Shown here: one piece after another, positions 23,469-35,689 of the stretch | Numbering within the stretch: position 1 is the first letter of the stretch | Layout of the letters: each line of letters starts with the position of its first letter | Origin: Sanderia malayensis | Lineage: Eukaryota; Cnidaria; Scyphozoa; Semaeostomeae; Pelagiidae | Assembly (NCBI GenBank): GCA_013076295.1 | Contig: RQOL01000905.1 | Location: forward strand, 98,701-162,700 | Length of the DNA stretch: 64,000 bases | Direction: 5' to 3' | The notes under the pieces: generated by a model | Told to the model about the DNA's origin: nothing | Databases searched by the model: none | What the model saw: only the letters and a program-made list of their open reading frames with translations | Position numbers and translations under genes: made by a program

Positions 23469-23929
23469 ATTCGAATTACGCAACATGTGCAACAAGCAAT
23501 TCGAACTACGCAACATGTGCTTCCGGCCTCGATGAATCTTCCGCTGCTGAGTCTCCAACTGTGATTGGCCAACTACAACAACAGCAAGAACAACATCAAC
23601 AACAAATGACGAAAATGGTTGATTTGTTGGCACAACTGACCGCCCGTCAAACCGATCTTGTGGCAGCAATTGCCCCTACCTCACCGCCGCCACCACCGAC
23701 AAAACGCCGCATTCGTTGCTTTCGTTGTCAGCAGGAAGGCCACTTTGCGCGGAATTGCCGTCAAGACCATCAGCCCACTACGAATACGATGCGCTGCTCA
23801 GCTTGTTCTGGCTGGGGACACACAGCAGCTGTATGCGCCAACAACCAACGCCGTACAACGCCTCCGTATCCTGTAATAGCCGATGACCGTAAGTCTGTAG
23901 CTTTAAACTACCAAGGGGTGCCTCGCTAA
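23450..23929 (+). CDS. nucleocapsid (zinc-knuckle) part of gag
   Basis: The frame is open from 23450 with no early ATG. It has a Gln-rich linker (QLQQQQEQHQQQ) and two CCHC knuckles, CFRCQQEGHFARNC and CSACSGWGHTAAVC. A direct duplication of about 24 bp (around 'acgcaacatgtgc') lies at its start. It ends TAA at 23927-23929, and that stop overlaps the ATG of the next frame (TAATG). Nucleic-acid packaging is the family role. Confidence 0.8.
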   Translation, partial: RQSLNCDSNYATCATSNSNYATCASGLDESSAAESPTVIGQLQQQQEQHQQQMTKMVDLLAQLTARQTDLVAAIAPTSPPPPPTKRRIRCFRCQQEGHFARNCRQDHQPTTNTMRCSACSGWGHTAAVCANNQRRTTPPYPVIADDRKSVALNYQGVPR

Positions 23930-24217
23930 TGGGTTGGAGCGATCAGCACCCCTCAGTATTTTCAGTTGGAGATGCTTCTGTTTCCCCTTCCGCTGCGAAG
24001 TCTAAAGGCCTTCGCCAACCCTTGTTATTTTGTGAAGTTTCGGGCGTTCTAGTACCTGCTCTCATTGACACCGGGTCAATGAAATCCATCATCAGTTTTA
24101 CTGTTTTCCAGCAAATTGCTGCGGGCTGCAAACAGCGCAACCAGCCATGCCCGCCGCTTAGAAGCACCTCCAACAAATGTATATCGATCACAGGCCAACC
24201 TTTAAATTCGCTAGGTT
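23929..24217 (+). CDS. pol: pol 5' part: retropepsin, interrupted by LINE
   Basis: Starts at the ATG of the TAATG overlap. It contains VPALIDTGSMKSIIS, the retropepsin DTG motif. The reading frame is cut at the AGGTT target site (24213-24217), where the LINE begins, and resumes after the second AGGTT at 27041 in frame (LNSLG then SVVIS). Stop-start overlap suggests that pol may be translated by reinitiation. Confidence 0.85.
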
Positions 24218-27035
24218 TGTTTTGTTTGTTTGTCATCTTATTTTAATTCGATAGCTCTAATAGCTTTACAGAAAAACTAATCTAAATCGAATATTTAACT
24301 ACCATAATTTATTACGAATGAGGAGACAAATTAACCGCATACAATACAAGCGGGGATGACTACATACAATCCTCATTTATGTTGAATGACTACATACAAT
24401 CCTCATTCAAGTTAACTACTTAACTACCATAATTTATTACGAAATGAGGAGACAATTTAACCGCATACAATACAAGCATGGCATTTACAAGCTGGCCCGT
24501 TCCACTGTTTTATTTGTCTTTTGAAAGTTTGGACATTTTCAGCCATTTTAAGTTCCTTTGGCAAAGCATTCCAGATTTGTGGTCCCAATGACAAGAGACT
24601 TTTCGAGCCAAATGTTACTTGGTTTGGTCTATAATGAATCGATTCTTTTGGATTCCTTGCTGACCTTGCTGTTTGTTTTAGTTTAAAAATGTTTTGTATA
24701 AAAGGGGGATTCAGCTTTGCGACAGTTTTATAAATTTCAATACAAAGAGTTCTGAGACGGCTGATCCTCATTGTGCTTTTTCCTGCTTTTGAAAGTAAGG
24801 TGTCATACGAGCTTGTAGTATCGTTAAAAAGAAATTTGAGAGCTCTTTCTTGGATCTTCTCAATTTTTTCAACAGATTTCGCAGAGGAAAAATGCCATAC
24901 TAAAGGGCAGTAATTAAAGTTCGAACATACAAAACTTTGGACCAATATCTTTTTGGCATCAAAACCCATGTAACCCTGAAGTCTTTTTAATGCATTTAGT
25001 TGTGCAGCGGCTTTTCTGCACAGATCGGAAATATGTTCATCAAAAGTTAGGTTGTGATCAATTTTTACCCCCAATAGTTTTACTATGTTTTCAGATTTTT
25101 TCTGCTTCCCATGTATGGTTATTGTTTTTCCAGTTGTGTCGTTCTTGCTTTTGTTAACAAGTAGGGCATGAAATTTATCTGGGTTCGCAATCATTTGGTT
25201 CCTTTCCAACCAGTCGATTGCGACATTTGATTCTTGTTCTAAGATTCTAATCAGATTTGGGAAGGAGTTTGAAAAAGCTGTCAAAGTGTTGTCATCTGCG
25301 TAATTATGCAGAGTTGCTTTCTTTATATAGAGAAAAATGTCATTAATATATATGTTAAATAAAATGGGACCAAGAACAGACCCCTGTGGTACCCCGGAGA
25401 TCACAAGTTGGGAAGTGCTGTAGGTGTTATTGATTCGCACCGGTTGTTGTCTTCGTTTCAGGTAGGAATAAATATAAACAAGCGCATCCTCATGAAAAAC
25501 CATAGGCAGACAATTTCGCAATCAGGAGATCATGCGGGATACAGTCGAAAGCCTTTGAAAGGTCCATAAGAATGGCCCCTACGACATTATCTTTATCAAG
25601 ATTACGTCTCAATTCTTCAATCATTCGTATTAAGACATGTTGTGTGTTGTACTGATGTCTGTACGCCGCTATGAACTGTGAAAGACAATGGTCAAGGTGA
25701 GGAGTGAGCTGCTCTTTGATTATTTTTTCATAGATTTTGGAAAAAGCGTTTAAGACGCTGACAGGTCGAAAGTTTTTCTCTGTGGTACGAACTGGCTCAC
25801 CCTTGTCTAAGGGGGTAACAGCAGCTCGCTTCCCCTTGTCTGGAAATTGACATTTCTTAAAACTATTATTTATTGCATTTGTTAGCGGTACCGCAAGTTC
25901 TCGAGAAGCTAAAAGCACTAGCTTAGGCGGAATTTGATCTTCCCCTGTTGACTTTTTGCTATCTACCTTTTTTAAAAACTTCATGACTTCATTCGATTCA
26001 ACCGCACGAAATGAAAAGGTTGGAAAATTGTTTTTTGGATTTTGGATTATAGCTAAGATACTAGGATGGTTTGCATATTTTTCAAGAATCAATCTCACAA
26101 TGTCTCTATCACTGGTTTGTTCATATATGTCAGCTAAGCTTTGTGGTTTTTTCCCACTTGATTTTTCGACTATATTAATGTAATGTTCGTTAAAAGTCTC
26201 AGCAAGCTCACGATCATCAGTAATGATCTTCTCGTCCTTTACAAGCAAAATGTCGTTCCCTGATAAACCCCTTTATTTGTCAGGAATGGTTTCACTAGAT
26301 TCCAGAAATCTTTATTTGTCATTAACCCATTTTCCGTCACCTTGTTGAAATGAGATTTGATCGCCTTTTTTCTGAGAGAGACGCATTTATTCCTCTGCTT
26401 TTTGAAATTAAGCTCGTTTTCTCTGGAGGGGTTTTTCTTGAATTTTTTCTGTAGGCGAGATCTGTTATATATTTCTTTTCTCCATGTTTTATTCATAAAG
26501 GGTGCGTCGTTTCCCCTCACAGTTTTGGTTCGCAGGGGGGCATGCTTATCTATGATTTTGTGAAACTTATTTTCTAAATCCTCATAGCAAAAGTTTGGAT
26601 CGTCTGAGAAACATACGAGGCTAGCATTTTTTACATCAGATAGAAAATTTTCAGTAGAGAACTTTTTGTAACTTCTATAAGTAATCTTCTTGGGCTTGAG
26701 TCGGGGAATGCAAGACTTCATACATGTTGTGACCATAAGATGACAGTCACTTAAACCGGTTTCAAAAGCAGATGTTTTTGAAAGTTCCGTTTACGATTTG
26801 TAAGAATCACGTCTATGGAAGAACTATGATTACTTGTAAAGCAGGTTTTACCCCTCACTAAGTTTTCAAGATCAAAAACGTCGCAGAACTCTTTGAGGTT
26901 CTCGAAACCAGGGTGCCAACGATTTTGCCAGTCTATATTTATGTCACCATAAATGATAACATTTTCGTACTTATCTAAAGCTTTATTCACGCAAGATGAT
27001 AACTCTTGGAAGAATGCTGTCATGTTTGATGATGC
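24218..27035 (-). mobile_element. 5'-truncated non-LTR retrotransposon (LINE) nested in pol
   Basis: AGGTT flanks both sides (24213-24217 and 27036-27040). On the minus strand an endonuclease C-terminus and a reverse transcriptase are readable. The 5' end is cut within the endonuclease, the usual outcome of target-primed reverse transcription. The 3' tail is ACAAA-rich rather than poly(A). The 3' UTR carries a repeated segment ('accataatttattacga' at 24300 and 24426). Confidence 0.9.
24457..27023 (-). pseudogene. LINE ORF2: endonuclease end plus reverse transcriptase
   Basis: Read from 27023 down: APE-endonuclease end (VIIYGDINIDW ... SSIDVILTN), a linker (CMKSCIPRLKPK), then RT with MDLSKAFDCIPHDLL, GVPQGSVLGPILFNIYIN and the active site YADDNTL. 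The C-terminal region carries FNYCPLVWHF, LGPQIWNALPKELK and a final CKCHAC. The motifs fit the jockey/CR1/L2 superfamily. The frame breaks three times (about 26775, 26265 and 25495), each at a short homopolymer one base off, with no other stops seen. As read it is inactive, besides being 5' truncated. Confidence 0.85.
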
Positions 27036-27040
27036 AGGTT

Positions 27041-30000
27041 CTGTAGTTATTTCTATTAACTTTCCGGATAGTTGTTTGTCGTATTCTGGGGAATTTATGG
27101 TTTGCGATAATGTGCTTCAACCTCTCCAATGCGTGTTGGGGTGGGATTTTCTCACCTCTAATTTGTTGCAATTGGCCACCCTAGGTAATTCTAATTGTTT
27201 GGTTGGATCTCATGGCAGTACTCCGTTAATTCCTTTGTCTGATTCTGCACGCCAACCGCCTCCTGGGTTTTCTGCATCTGCCAGTCCGCCCCCAGGGAAG
27301 GGTTTACCAGTATTTGTGCAATCAGTCGAGCGTGGACCAGTTTTTGTGACCTTGGCCCAGGATTTGTTAGTACCCAGTCGTACAGAAAGTTTAGTTGAAG
27401 CACAGGTACCTAAGCAATGTAGTGACCAGTTGGGAATGATAGGCAAGCTGAATGACTTATCAGATCTTGCACTTTATACAGCCTACACAGTTAGTTTTTC
27501 ATGTCAAAGAAAAATACCAGTGCGTATTTTAAATCCATCTACTGTAGATGTTACATTGCATGCAGGTGAGAAGATCGCTCAATTTTGGCCATTAGTTTCG
27601 ACTGTTGAACAAGTGTCTCAAGACCTAGTGGCTGCCAGTTTGTCTCCTTCATTGGATCAACAAACTGTTGCCGAATTAGATAACGCACTTAGTTCAGATC
27701 TTAGTGATAGACATAAGACAGAGATACGGAACGTATTGCTCGAATTTTCCGACGTTTTTGCCAACGAACTGGGGCATACCACGGTCTTGTCGCACAAAAT
27801 CGACACTGAAAATGCCCCTCCAATTCGCCAACAGCCCAGACGCTTACCTTTTCATTATCGCGGAGAAGTTGATAAACAGGTTTCTGATATGCTGGCTCAA
27901 AAGGTCATTCAACCTAGTACTAGCCCCTGGGCGTCGCCTGTTGTGCTTGTCAAAAAGAAAGACGGCACATACCGGTTTTGTATCGATTATCGCAAAGTTA
28001 ATTTAGTCACTAAAACCGATGCACACCCATTACCACGGGTCGATGATTTATTAGATTCTTTAAGTAATAACACGTATTTTAGTACACTTGATTTGCGCAG
28101 CGGTTATTGGCAAGTGGAAATGTCACCTGAAGCGCGCAAAAAAACGGCTTTTATTACGCCTGCTGGGTTGTTCGAATTTCTACGGATGCCCTATGGTTTG
28201 TCAAATGCGCCTGCCACGTTTGCGCGCGCTGTAGGAATAATTCTGTCCGGCCTCACATATGATATTTGCCTTTGTTACTTTGACGACGTTATCATTTATT
28301 CACAAACAATTTCTGAACACTGCGCGCGTTTACAAACGGTACTACAGCGGTTCCGCGAAAATCATGTCCGTGTTAAGCTTTCTAAATGTTCGTTTGGGGC
28401 GAAAGAAGTTGTATATTTAGGCCATACGGTTTCGCGTAATGGGGTACACACTGATCCCAATAAAATTAAAGCCGTTCGTGATCTACCTGCACCACAATCT
28501 TTAGAAGCACTGCGTTCATTTTTAGGCTTAGCAGGTTATTACCGGCGTTTTATTCCAGCTTTTGCAACTGTTGCTGCGCCACTTACCGATTTAACTAGAA
28601 AGCAAGCACGTTTTACCTGGTTACCGCTTCATCAAGCCGCATTTGAACAGCTTAAAATCTTATTGTGTTCCGCACCGGTTTTAGCATATCCTGATTTTGA
28701 ACGGCGTTTTGTTCTTCAAACTGACGCTTCCGACGTAGGTCTTGGTGCCGCACTCACGCAAATTGACACACATGGCCGTGAGCACGTGATTTCTTACGCT
28801 AGTCGCACGCTTTCTCCGCGCGAACGCAATTACGCCACCATGGAAAAAGAAGCGTTAGCAGTAGTTTTTGCCGCTAAACATTTTCGTGTTTATTTATTAG
28901 GCCACGAGTTTGAAATTGTGACAGATAATAGTGCGCTTAGATGGCTACAATCGATGGAGCCAAAAGGGCGTGTTGCCCGTTGGATTATGGACCTGCAGGA
29001 ATTTCAATTTACCGTCAAACATCGGCCTGGGGCGTCTAATCAAAATGCTGATGCTCTTTCTCGACTCAACCATACAGCATCAGCTGGGCCTAACGAAATT
29101 GATACGTTGTCAAACATTCCGTCTGTTACCTGTCTAGTTCAATTAGTACCTGATATCGATTTATATGCAGCTCAGCACAGTGACCCGGCCATTAACATCG
29201 TAAAAGCTTTAAAGGAACAAAACCTTCCTAAACCGCCTATCTTTGCTTGGCGACACGACCCACAATTGCGACCTTTTTGGGACTGTTGGGACCGCTTGTA
29301 TTTTAATAACGGATTGTTGGCTAAAGCTCAAACATCTAAACAAGGATTTGCGCGCGAACAGTTAGTGATTCCTGCTAGTCTTGTTCCGCGTGTCCTTGCT
29401 GGTCTACACAATAGCCCTTCTGCCGGTCACATGGGTATCAACCGAACTATTCTTCGCGCCAAAGAACGATTTTTCTGGCCTCGCATGGACTTTTCAATTA
29501 AAGAGTTTGTTCAGAAATGCACCCGCTGCAGCCAGATTAAACATGATTCTAAGTTGACTCGGGCGCCGTTAAAACCCATTGAAATAAGCGAACCTTTTGT
29601 CTTCTGGGCCATGGATTACATGGGACCAATTTCGGAAACGAGTAGAGGGAACCGTCACATATTAGTGTTGATGGACCATTTTACTAAATGGTGCGAGGCC
29701 TTTCCTACCAAGGATCAGAAAGCCGCCACCGTAGCACAAATTTTAGTATCACGCGCTTTTTCTCGTTTTGGGCCGCCAGTAATCTTACATTCTGACCAGG
29801 GCAAAAACTTTGACAGCACTTTAATGCATGAAATTTACGATATCCTTGGCATTAAGAAATCCCGAACTACCGCATATCATCCGCAGGCAGATGGGTTAGT
29901 TGAGTGACAGAACCGCACCTTGCAGGAAATAATTTCTAGTTTTGTATCCGAACACACAGTAGATTGGGATTTATGGATCGATCAGGCCGTTTTTGCTTAT

Positions 30001-30594
30001 AATACCAGTACCCAAGAATCGGCAGGTCTCTCGCCTTATGAATTAGTTTTTGGCCACCCTGCGCGTATGCCTATCGAGGTCGAGCTAAGCGTGCCGCTGC
30101 AAAATGCGAATAGTCAATCAGACTACAGCCGCTCGTTACGCAAAGCCATACAGATATCTAACCAGTTAGCGCAGAAAAACCTCCAGTTAGCTAGAAATAG
30201 GCAGAGTAGAAATTATGATCGGGGTCACAGGGACTGGGTATCATTCGAGGTTGGTGACACTATCTGGCTTCGTAGGCCCAAGAAATGGAAATTTGGTAGG
30301 AAATGGACTGGCCCCTACAAAATAATTTCCAGAACAGGGGTTAACTATAGTATTCGGTCCAGCAACGGTATAAGTAAGATCGTACATCACAATCAATTAA
30401 AGTCCTGCCCCACCCCGCTGAACCAGGGAGAACTGTGCTGTCCGTCACCCGAAACGCCCGGTATAACTGTTGTTGAAGGAGAATCGGTTGAACTGGAGGA
30501 TAGGGTCGGGATTCGCGGGGGGACTGCCAGACCGCCACGCCTCCGCCAGGTGATCAATCCGCCCACACGTTACGGAGATGTTGTTGCCCATTGA
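27041..30594 (+). CDS. pol: pol main part: RT, RNase H, integrase (one in-frame stop)
   Basis: The frame continues from the protease part after the LINE. In order: RT (FSTLDLRSGYWQ, MPYGLSNAPATF, active site CYFDDVIIYS near 28275), RNase H (TDASDVGLGAAL, MEKEALAVVFAAKHF, TDNSALRWL), and the HHCC integrase zinc domain (HNSPSAGHMG ... CTRC). The integrase core has MDYMGPI, HSDQGKNF and DGLVE. A TGA at 29905-29907 immediately follows the catalytic Glu; the same frame then continues to 30594 with a GPYKI module. It replicates the element by reverse transcription and DNA insertion. This copy is broken by the LINE and the TGA. Confidence 0.9.
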
Positions 30595-30616
30595 AGCGCA
30601 TTAAGGGGGGGGAAGG

Positions 30617-30930
30617 TGTCACGTGCATAAAGCACGTGACTGTTCATTCATTCTAGTTATATGTGGCGTGATTCTCTTCTATTTAATTATACTCTGTTTC
30701 CCTGTCAATAATCCGTTTGTATCTCTCGTCATGTACAGTTTATGTTCTTATCTTAGCTTGTGTATTGTCTCAGTGTTCCGGTAACGACAGACACTAGCCA
30801 GAACTCCGTCAATGTATAGTCTTTGTACGTGTGTAAAATAGTTAGATATATGTGTGATTCTGAATTAGTAAGACCTCGCTGAAGAACGTCTCTATCTGTG
30901 TCATACTACTGTGCCACCGTACACGTTACA
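30617..30930 (+). repeat. 3' LTR
   Basis: Same 314-bp length as the 5' LTR with about five substitutions, followed by the CTAT duplication at 30931-30934. Confidence 0.95.
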
Positions 30931-31189
30931 CTATTGATGAAGCTCAACTTGACGCTAATTTGAAGAGCTGGGTGAACTAAAAATATCAACACAAATATCT
31001 TTGATAGAGCAGAATAACATGCAGTTAGTCCTCCAACACATGATTCAAAATGGCGTTCAGAAAAACAAAACATTGTCGATGTCTTTCTCAGGCAAAGAGA
31101 CAATTTCTTATAGAAAACTCGAAAATAATTCTCTTTCTTCCTCGACCTTTCTCAGTTCGCTAATAAAAACTGAAATGCTTATTAACTGA
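30931..31189 (+). pseudogene. 3' part of the unknown frame split by the gypsy element
   Basis: After the 3' LTR the interrupted frame gives DEAQLDANLKSWVN and stops. One base off, starting near 30962, a longer frame continues (LGELKISTQISLIEQNNMQL ... LIKTEMLIN) to 31189. It has coiled-coil character. A diverged copy lies at 35700-35920. Family unknown. Confidence 0.45.
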
Positions 31190-31440
31190 TATGTTTGGTC
31201 TTTGAAAAATTTGAACATGATTGTTTTGCTTTTCTCACCCTGTTAACTTTCTGACCTAAGATTTCCCATAAGATGCCTTTCGTGAACAAAACTTTGCTAC
31301 GGATGGTTACTTTTTGTGGCCCTTCCTTTATACATATGTTCATGGCACCGCATTAATACATCGAAAAAGTAGTTTATTTTTTTCGTATAAAGTTGTACAG
31401 TTGACATCCCCTTACCCGAACTCTGAAGGGAAATCACAGG
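31190..31440. repeat. dispersed repeat R1, copy in block B
   Basis: 'ttgttttgcttttctcaccc' and about 200 bp around it recur at 35970-36120 in block C. Confidence 0.65.
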
Positions 31441-32015
31441 GTTCACAATTTTGTGAACCTTGTCTAATGTTCATAAACAAGGATGTTTCTCATGAAGTAA
31501 ATGCCAAGAAAATAATTGAGAAACCAGTTTGATCTTCATGAACATAATTGCTTATTTGAGTACACGAGATAATATTATCATCAATTAAAACAAAGTTAGA
31601 TTTTTACAACGTGTCTAATGATCAGATAATAATAGCTTCCTTCAGCGCACCAGATAGCATTATTATGAACTAATGCTAAGCTTTTGACACCTGTCTGATA
31701 TTCACAAACAAAATTGCTTCTTTGACTGCACAAAATAAACAAAATCTTTACACAATCATTAATTAATTTTTAACTTGTCAAAATGATCTACTACAGGTTG
31801 GATGTCGTCAAACCTGTTTGATACCTATAAACAGTGTTGGTATTTTGACTGCACAAGATAAACATAATCATCAATATACTCCTTTGTGGAATTGATTTAT
31901 TCATATTTGGAAAGATCTCTTCACTGGCATCACGATAATTGGACACGTAAGCAATTTTTTGATTTACAGTTCTTGTCTATATTTTGCGAACCAGGGATCA
32001 ACAAGCACTGAACAA
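31440..32015. repeat. array R2 and conserved tail, block B
   Basis: A shorter version of the degenerate array is followed by the conserved tail (31850-32015) seen at 11570 and 38100. It ends about 520 bp before lectin gene B. Confidence 0.65.
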
Positions 32016-32536
32016 ATTTTTTACATTATTATTACAAAACAATACAACAAGGTTTAAATTTTGTTTTCATGTGCAAATGTATGAAATTTTGATTTTACTT
32101 TAGTCAAATAAATTTATTATTGACAGCTGTCTCATGTCTATATATTGTCATGTAAATGTTCTTGCATAGGCCTTGGGCCACTTTTAGACGCCAATTTGAA
32201 CCAGGTGGTACAACACTTTGCCCCCCAAGTGTAAATGCGTACTGCGAAATTTTGTATTGCTAAATACGCTGTAGAACGAATGAGAAAAATAATATATTAT
32301 GAATTCGATTGGACAACGAAAGTGGTATAAATTGAAAAATTTTGGGCTATATCTTTTACTCTGCAAAAGATACCGATTCTTTCAGCTTTGCCCCAGGAAT
32401 TACTGCATTTTAAAACAAGGCGGTTATAAATGTCTTACTAACACATCTAATAGCAACACTCCTACACCTCAGTCAATGGTTAAGATGACAATAATGACAA
32501 AATTTTTTCTCTTCTTTTAGTATAATTGGCCGCATA
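32016..32536. other. 5' flank of lectin gene B
   Basis: No gene is seen. The flank aligns with those of genes A and C (shared 'cagctttgc' and 'acaaggcgg' text). A polypyrimidine tract and ag end at 32520, 16 nt before the ATG, at the same distance as in A and C. Confidence 0.5.
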
Positions 32537-33930
32537 ATGCTTCGTGTTATAATCTCTACAATTCTGTTGTCAAGCCTGTTGTTGCATGTTCGTTGCCAAG
32601 TGACATGTACCGATCCAATTATTATTGCTGAGTTGCGTGTTCTCAAGTCAAAGAAATGTGTTGACATCAGTGGTAACGAAGGCGCAGGCAGTATTGGCAC
32701 ACACGAATGCGACGGCTACAGAGACCAACAAATCATCTTCTGTGGTGACGGCACTATCCGTAACCAGGCAACAAACTTTTGCTTCACACCAACGAATCCC
32801 AGTGAGAGCAGCGGGTCGGTGACGTCATCTCGATGCATTCTACTTCCAGAGATCCCTGAACATCAAAAGTGGCGAGTTGGGAAAACAAAAGTGTTCACGG
32901 ACAACGGTGGTATTGAGCAAGAAGCGAAAGAGATTATTAATGTGGAAAATGGGAAATGTCTTGATGTTTCAGGAAGTAGTGGAGAAGGTGGAGTTAACTT
33001 TCATGAATGCGAAGACATGGATGACCAATACTTCTATTTCCGTTCAAGAGGAGAGCAGCTTGGCTTTGGTCGGCTGATCAACGAAGAATCCGATCTTTGC
33101 CTCGATGTCAAAGTGATAAAGGAGGCAAATTAAAGAAGAATACAAACGTCCTGACGTATGAATGCGAGGATCAGATGGACCAATGGTTTCGATATTATGA
33201 AAATGGTGAGTTACTTAATGAAGAATCAAAATGGTGTGTAGAAGTATCAGGTTCCTCGGGCAGCGGCAACATTATTGTCCACAATTGCGAAGACTTAAAA
33301 GACCAGATGTGGACCCGACCAGAGCAACTCTGCAATGACGAATTCTGTTCATTTCGAAACAAGAAGTCAGGCCTGTGTATGGACGTTCCAGGAACAGGAG
33401 GAAATGGCAACATTGCTACTGCCGATTGTGACGCATTACCAGATCAGCGTTTCAAGTGGATAACTAAGAAATGGACGGTTCCAAAAGCAAAATGGAACTT
33501 GGTTGCATGTAATCAAAATGGAAAGGTGACCCATGCAATTTCCAATTCAGTTAGCTATTCAAGAACCATCACTGCATCTGTGACAGTGACTGTCGGTGCT
33601 GAAATGGAGGCTGGAGTTGTTTTTGCAAAAGCGAAAACTTCGATCAGTGTCTCTGCCTCTTTGGCTTCGGCGTGGACATCCAGCTCAACAGAAACAAAGA
33701 AAACCACCCTCAGTTGTGATAATTACAGTAATGGAGATGCTTTTACTGGTGGCTGCATGTGGCAATTGGAGCTCAAGATGAAGGAAGCTGTCAGCCAAGA
33801 AGAGCTGGCTTGGAAACCTCAAATTGTGAAATGCACACGTCGTCAAGTAGAGCCACAATGCCCTCCCTTCACAAAGTGCATTGATAAGGATTGCACTGGC
33901 TGCGAAGAGATAAACGAAAGAAGAAAGTAG
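32537..33930 (+). CDS. secreted ricin-type lectin, gene B (one frameshift as read)
   Basis: Same organisation as gene A: signal peptide ending near HVRC|Q, six ricin-B-like repeats, beta-rich Ser/Thr domain, Cys-rich tail. The frame from 32537 stops at 33133 and the matching continuation lies in another frame (33097-33930). The break is at 33113, where a G pair of copies A and C is a single G, inside the fourth lectin repeat. No other disruption is seen, and the rest is almost identical to gene C. It is therefore either a very recent pseudogene or an intact gene with a consensus error. AATAAA signals lie at 33968-33978. Confidence 0.8.
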
Positions 33931-35689
33931 TAGAAGACTCTACCGAATGATATTATCATTGCATCAAAATAAAATAAATTCAAAAACTGTTTCTTTTTTA
34001 CTTTTGATGCATTTGTACAAATGAGTAGATATTGCCAAATGGGATGAAATTTTGTGTTCTGTTCTTATATTAATCTGCCCTTATACTGTAAGACGAATTG
34101 ATAGCTTCCAATTCAAGCAATCGCATTTAATTTCAACCGATGCTGACATGATGATCCAATATCTACTTCCGATGCCATCAAGAATATAGAACAGCTGTTA
34201 AAGTGCTTCGGGTAGCATGCTTTTTTAAAGCCAGGTGTGAACGAAGGCAAAAAAAGAACTTTCTTATGCTGATAGTTTGGGGCCGGCAGTTTTATCATGT
34301 CCACCTAAAGCCAGAACTGCATGCTTGCAAAAGTCATCTTTTCACGTTACGGCATACTGCACTATATTCCTCTACAGATCTTCCTCAAATTGAGCTTGCC
34401 CTGCTTCTAAAGCATCCAGGCGCCGGAACAAAGCCACCATGCGTCGATCGGCCAAATATAGGAAGGGAACATTATGGCACAAAAGACTACTGATGCTCAA
34501 CAGTTACTCGCTTTGGTAAGCATATGTGTAGGTGTGATTGGCATGAATAAATAAATCATCAAAATAAGGATGTGTTTGATGACAATAATTTAGTAACCAA
34601 ACTTTAAAATAATTAAAGTGGCAAAAAAGGATGTAAAGGTTAGTCGCAACATTGCAGGGCATTGGCTCACAGTAACTACCTGCGGAGTGCAATGTATGAA
34701 CGCGGAGGAAATCGCATGAGGCACTGTAGTAGGAATATATCAGAAGTTTATGCTTAAATTGCAGTGAATAGTTGTACAGAGAGTTGTTCAAGTAATTGAG
34801 TATTGAAACTATCGTGAGTAAGGTTAAATACAATAGTATGGACAAGAATGAATTGAATAAGATGTTTGGTGCAAATTGTCAGCTACAAACTTACGATAAA
34901 CACTTAATAAGGCTTTCAGGGGTTTCAAGATAGTATGCCATATAATCACAGACTCCCATCACCACAAGTACACTTTTGTATTTATTAAACGAATGAGGCT
35001 TGAAGTTGAGGAAAGTGAAAAGACGGGCAATCGATTAGCCGCAGTTGTGTGGTACAACAAAGAATTATTAACAAATATTGTTTAATAAGTAAGGGCGAGT
35101 AACGAGAAAATGGTGGCATTGCAAAGGGTAACAGGTAAAGATTATAAAAACAAGGCCACAAAACATCTACTATCGAGCAACTTTGCTCTATTGCCAAGCA
35201 ATCGCAAGCTATCTACAAGGTTACGTAACATTTTTTAATTACATTGAATGGAATCGGATAAATGTTTAGTAATTTAGTAATGCTGGAGTAGCTACTATAA
35301 TCACTAATCGAAATAGGTTTACAAGACACTTACCCAGCTTTCGTAGTTGCTTTGAAGTTTGTAGTCAGAAGGCTCGAAGAGAAACGATGTCAATTTCTTT
35401 CTTGTGTGTATGATACCAAAATGAATGCTTAATTAATTAACTACTAACTGAGTGTTGCGTTTGATTAAATATAAGTTGCGAGGTTGGGTGTGTCGTAAAT
35501 ACTTAAGCAAATAAGGTTAAGAGTAGGTTATGGTTAGACGTTTGACTATAAAAGGCTAATGAATATGTTTGTTTAGATAATAATTGATAAATATGGTTAA
35601 GTGTTAGAATGCGTGTTATGATTCGCTAGTTAGTTGAAGTGCTCATTGGTAAGGCTGCTGAGCACACTACAAATGCACCAAAAAGTTAT
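33931..35689. other. intergenic stretch between blocks B and C
   Basis: 34640-34860 is a dispersed repeat whose inverted copy lies at 60215-60420 inside the MTRFR-like gene. A frame at 34203-34493 has no recognisable domain. Nothing else is identified. Confidence 0.45.

Larger units (their letters stand above)
22594..30930 (+). mobile_element. young Ty3/gypsy LTR retrotransposon with nested LINE
   Basis: Two 314-bp LTRs (22594-22907, 30617-30930), TG...CA ends and a CTAT duplication on both sides mark the full element. Between them lie gag, zinc knuckles, DTG protease, RT, RNase H and integrase. A polypurine tract (aagggggggggaagg) precedes the 3' LTR. The LTRs differ at about five positions (1.6 %), so insertion was recent. 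A LINE interrupts pol and one in-frame TGA lies in the integrase, so this copy cannot make a complete Pol. Confidence 0.95.

Noticed and set aside
24457..26736. Host reverse transcriptase-like gene
   Set aside because: Flanking 5-bp duplications inside gypsy pol and 5' truncation identify it as a LINE insertion.
34203..34493. 96-codon frame downstream of lectin gene B
   Set aside because: No similarity that I recognise, no splice signals in a sensible place, and it lies in a repeat-rich spacer.
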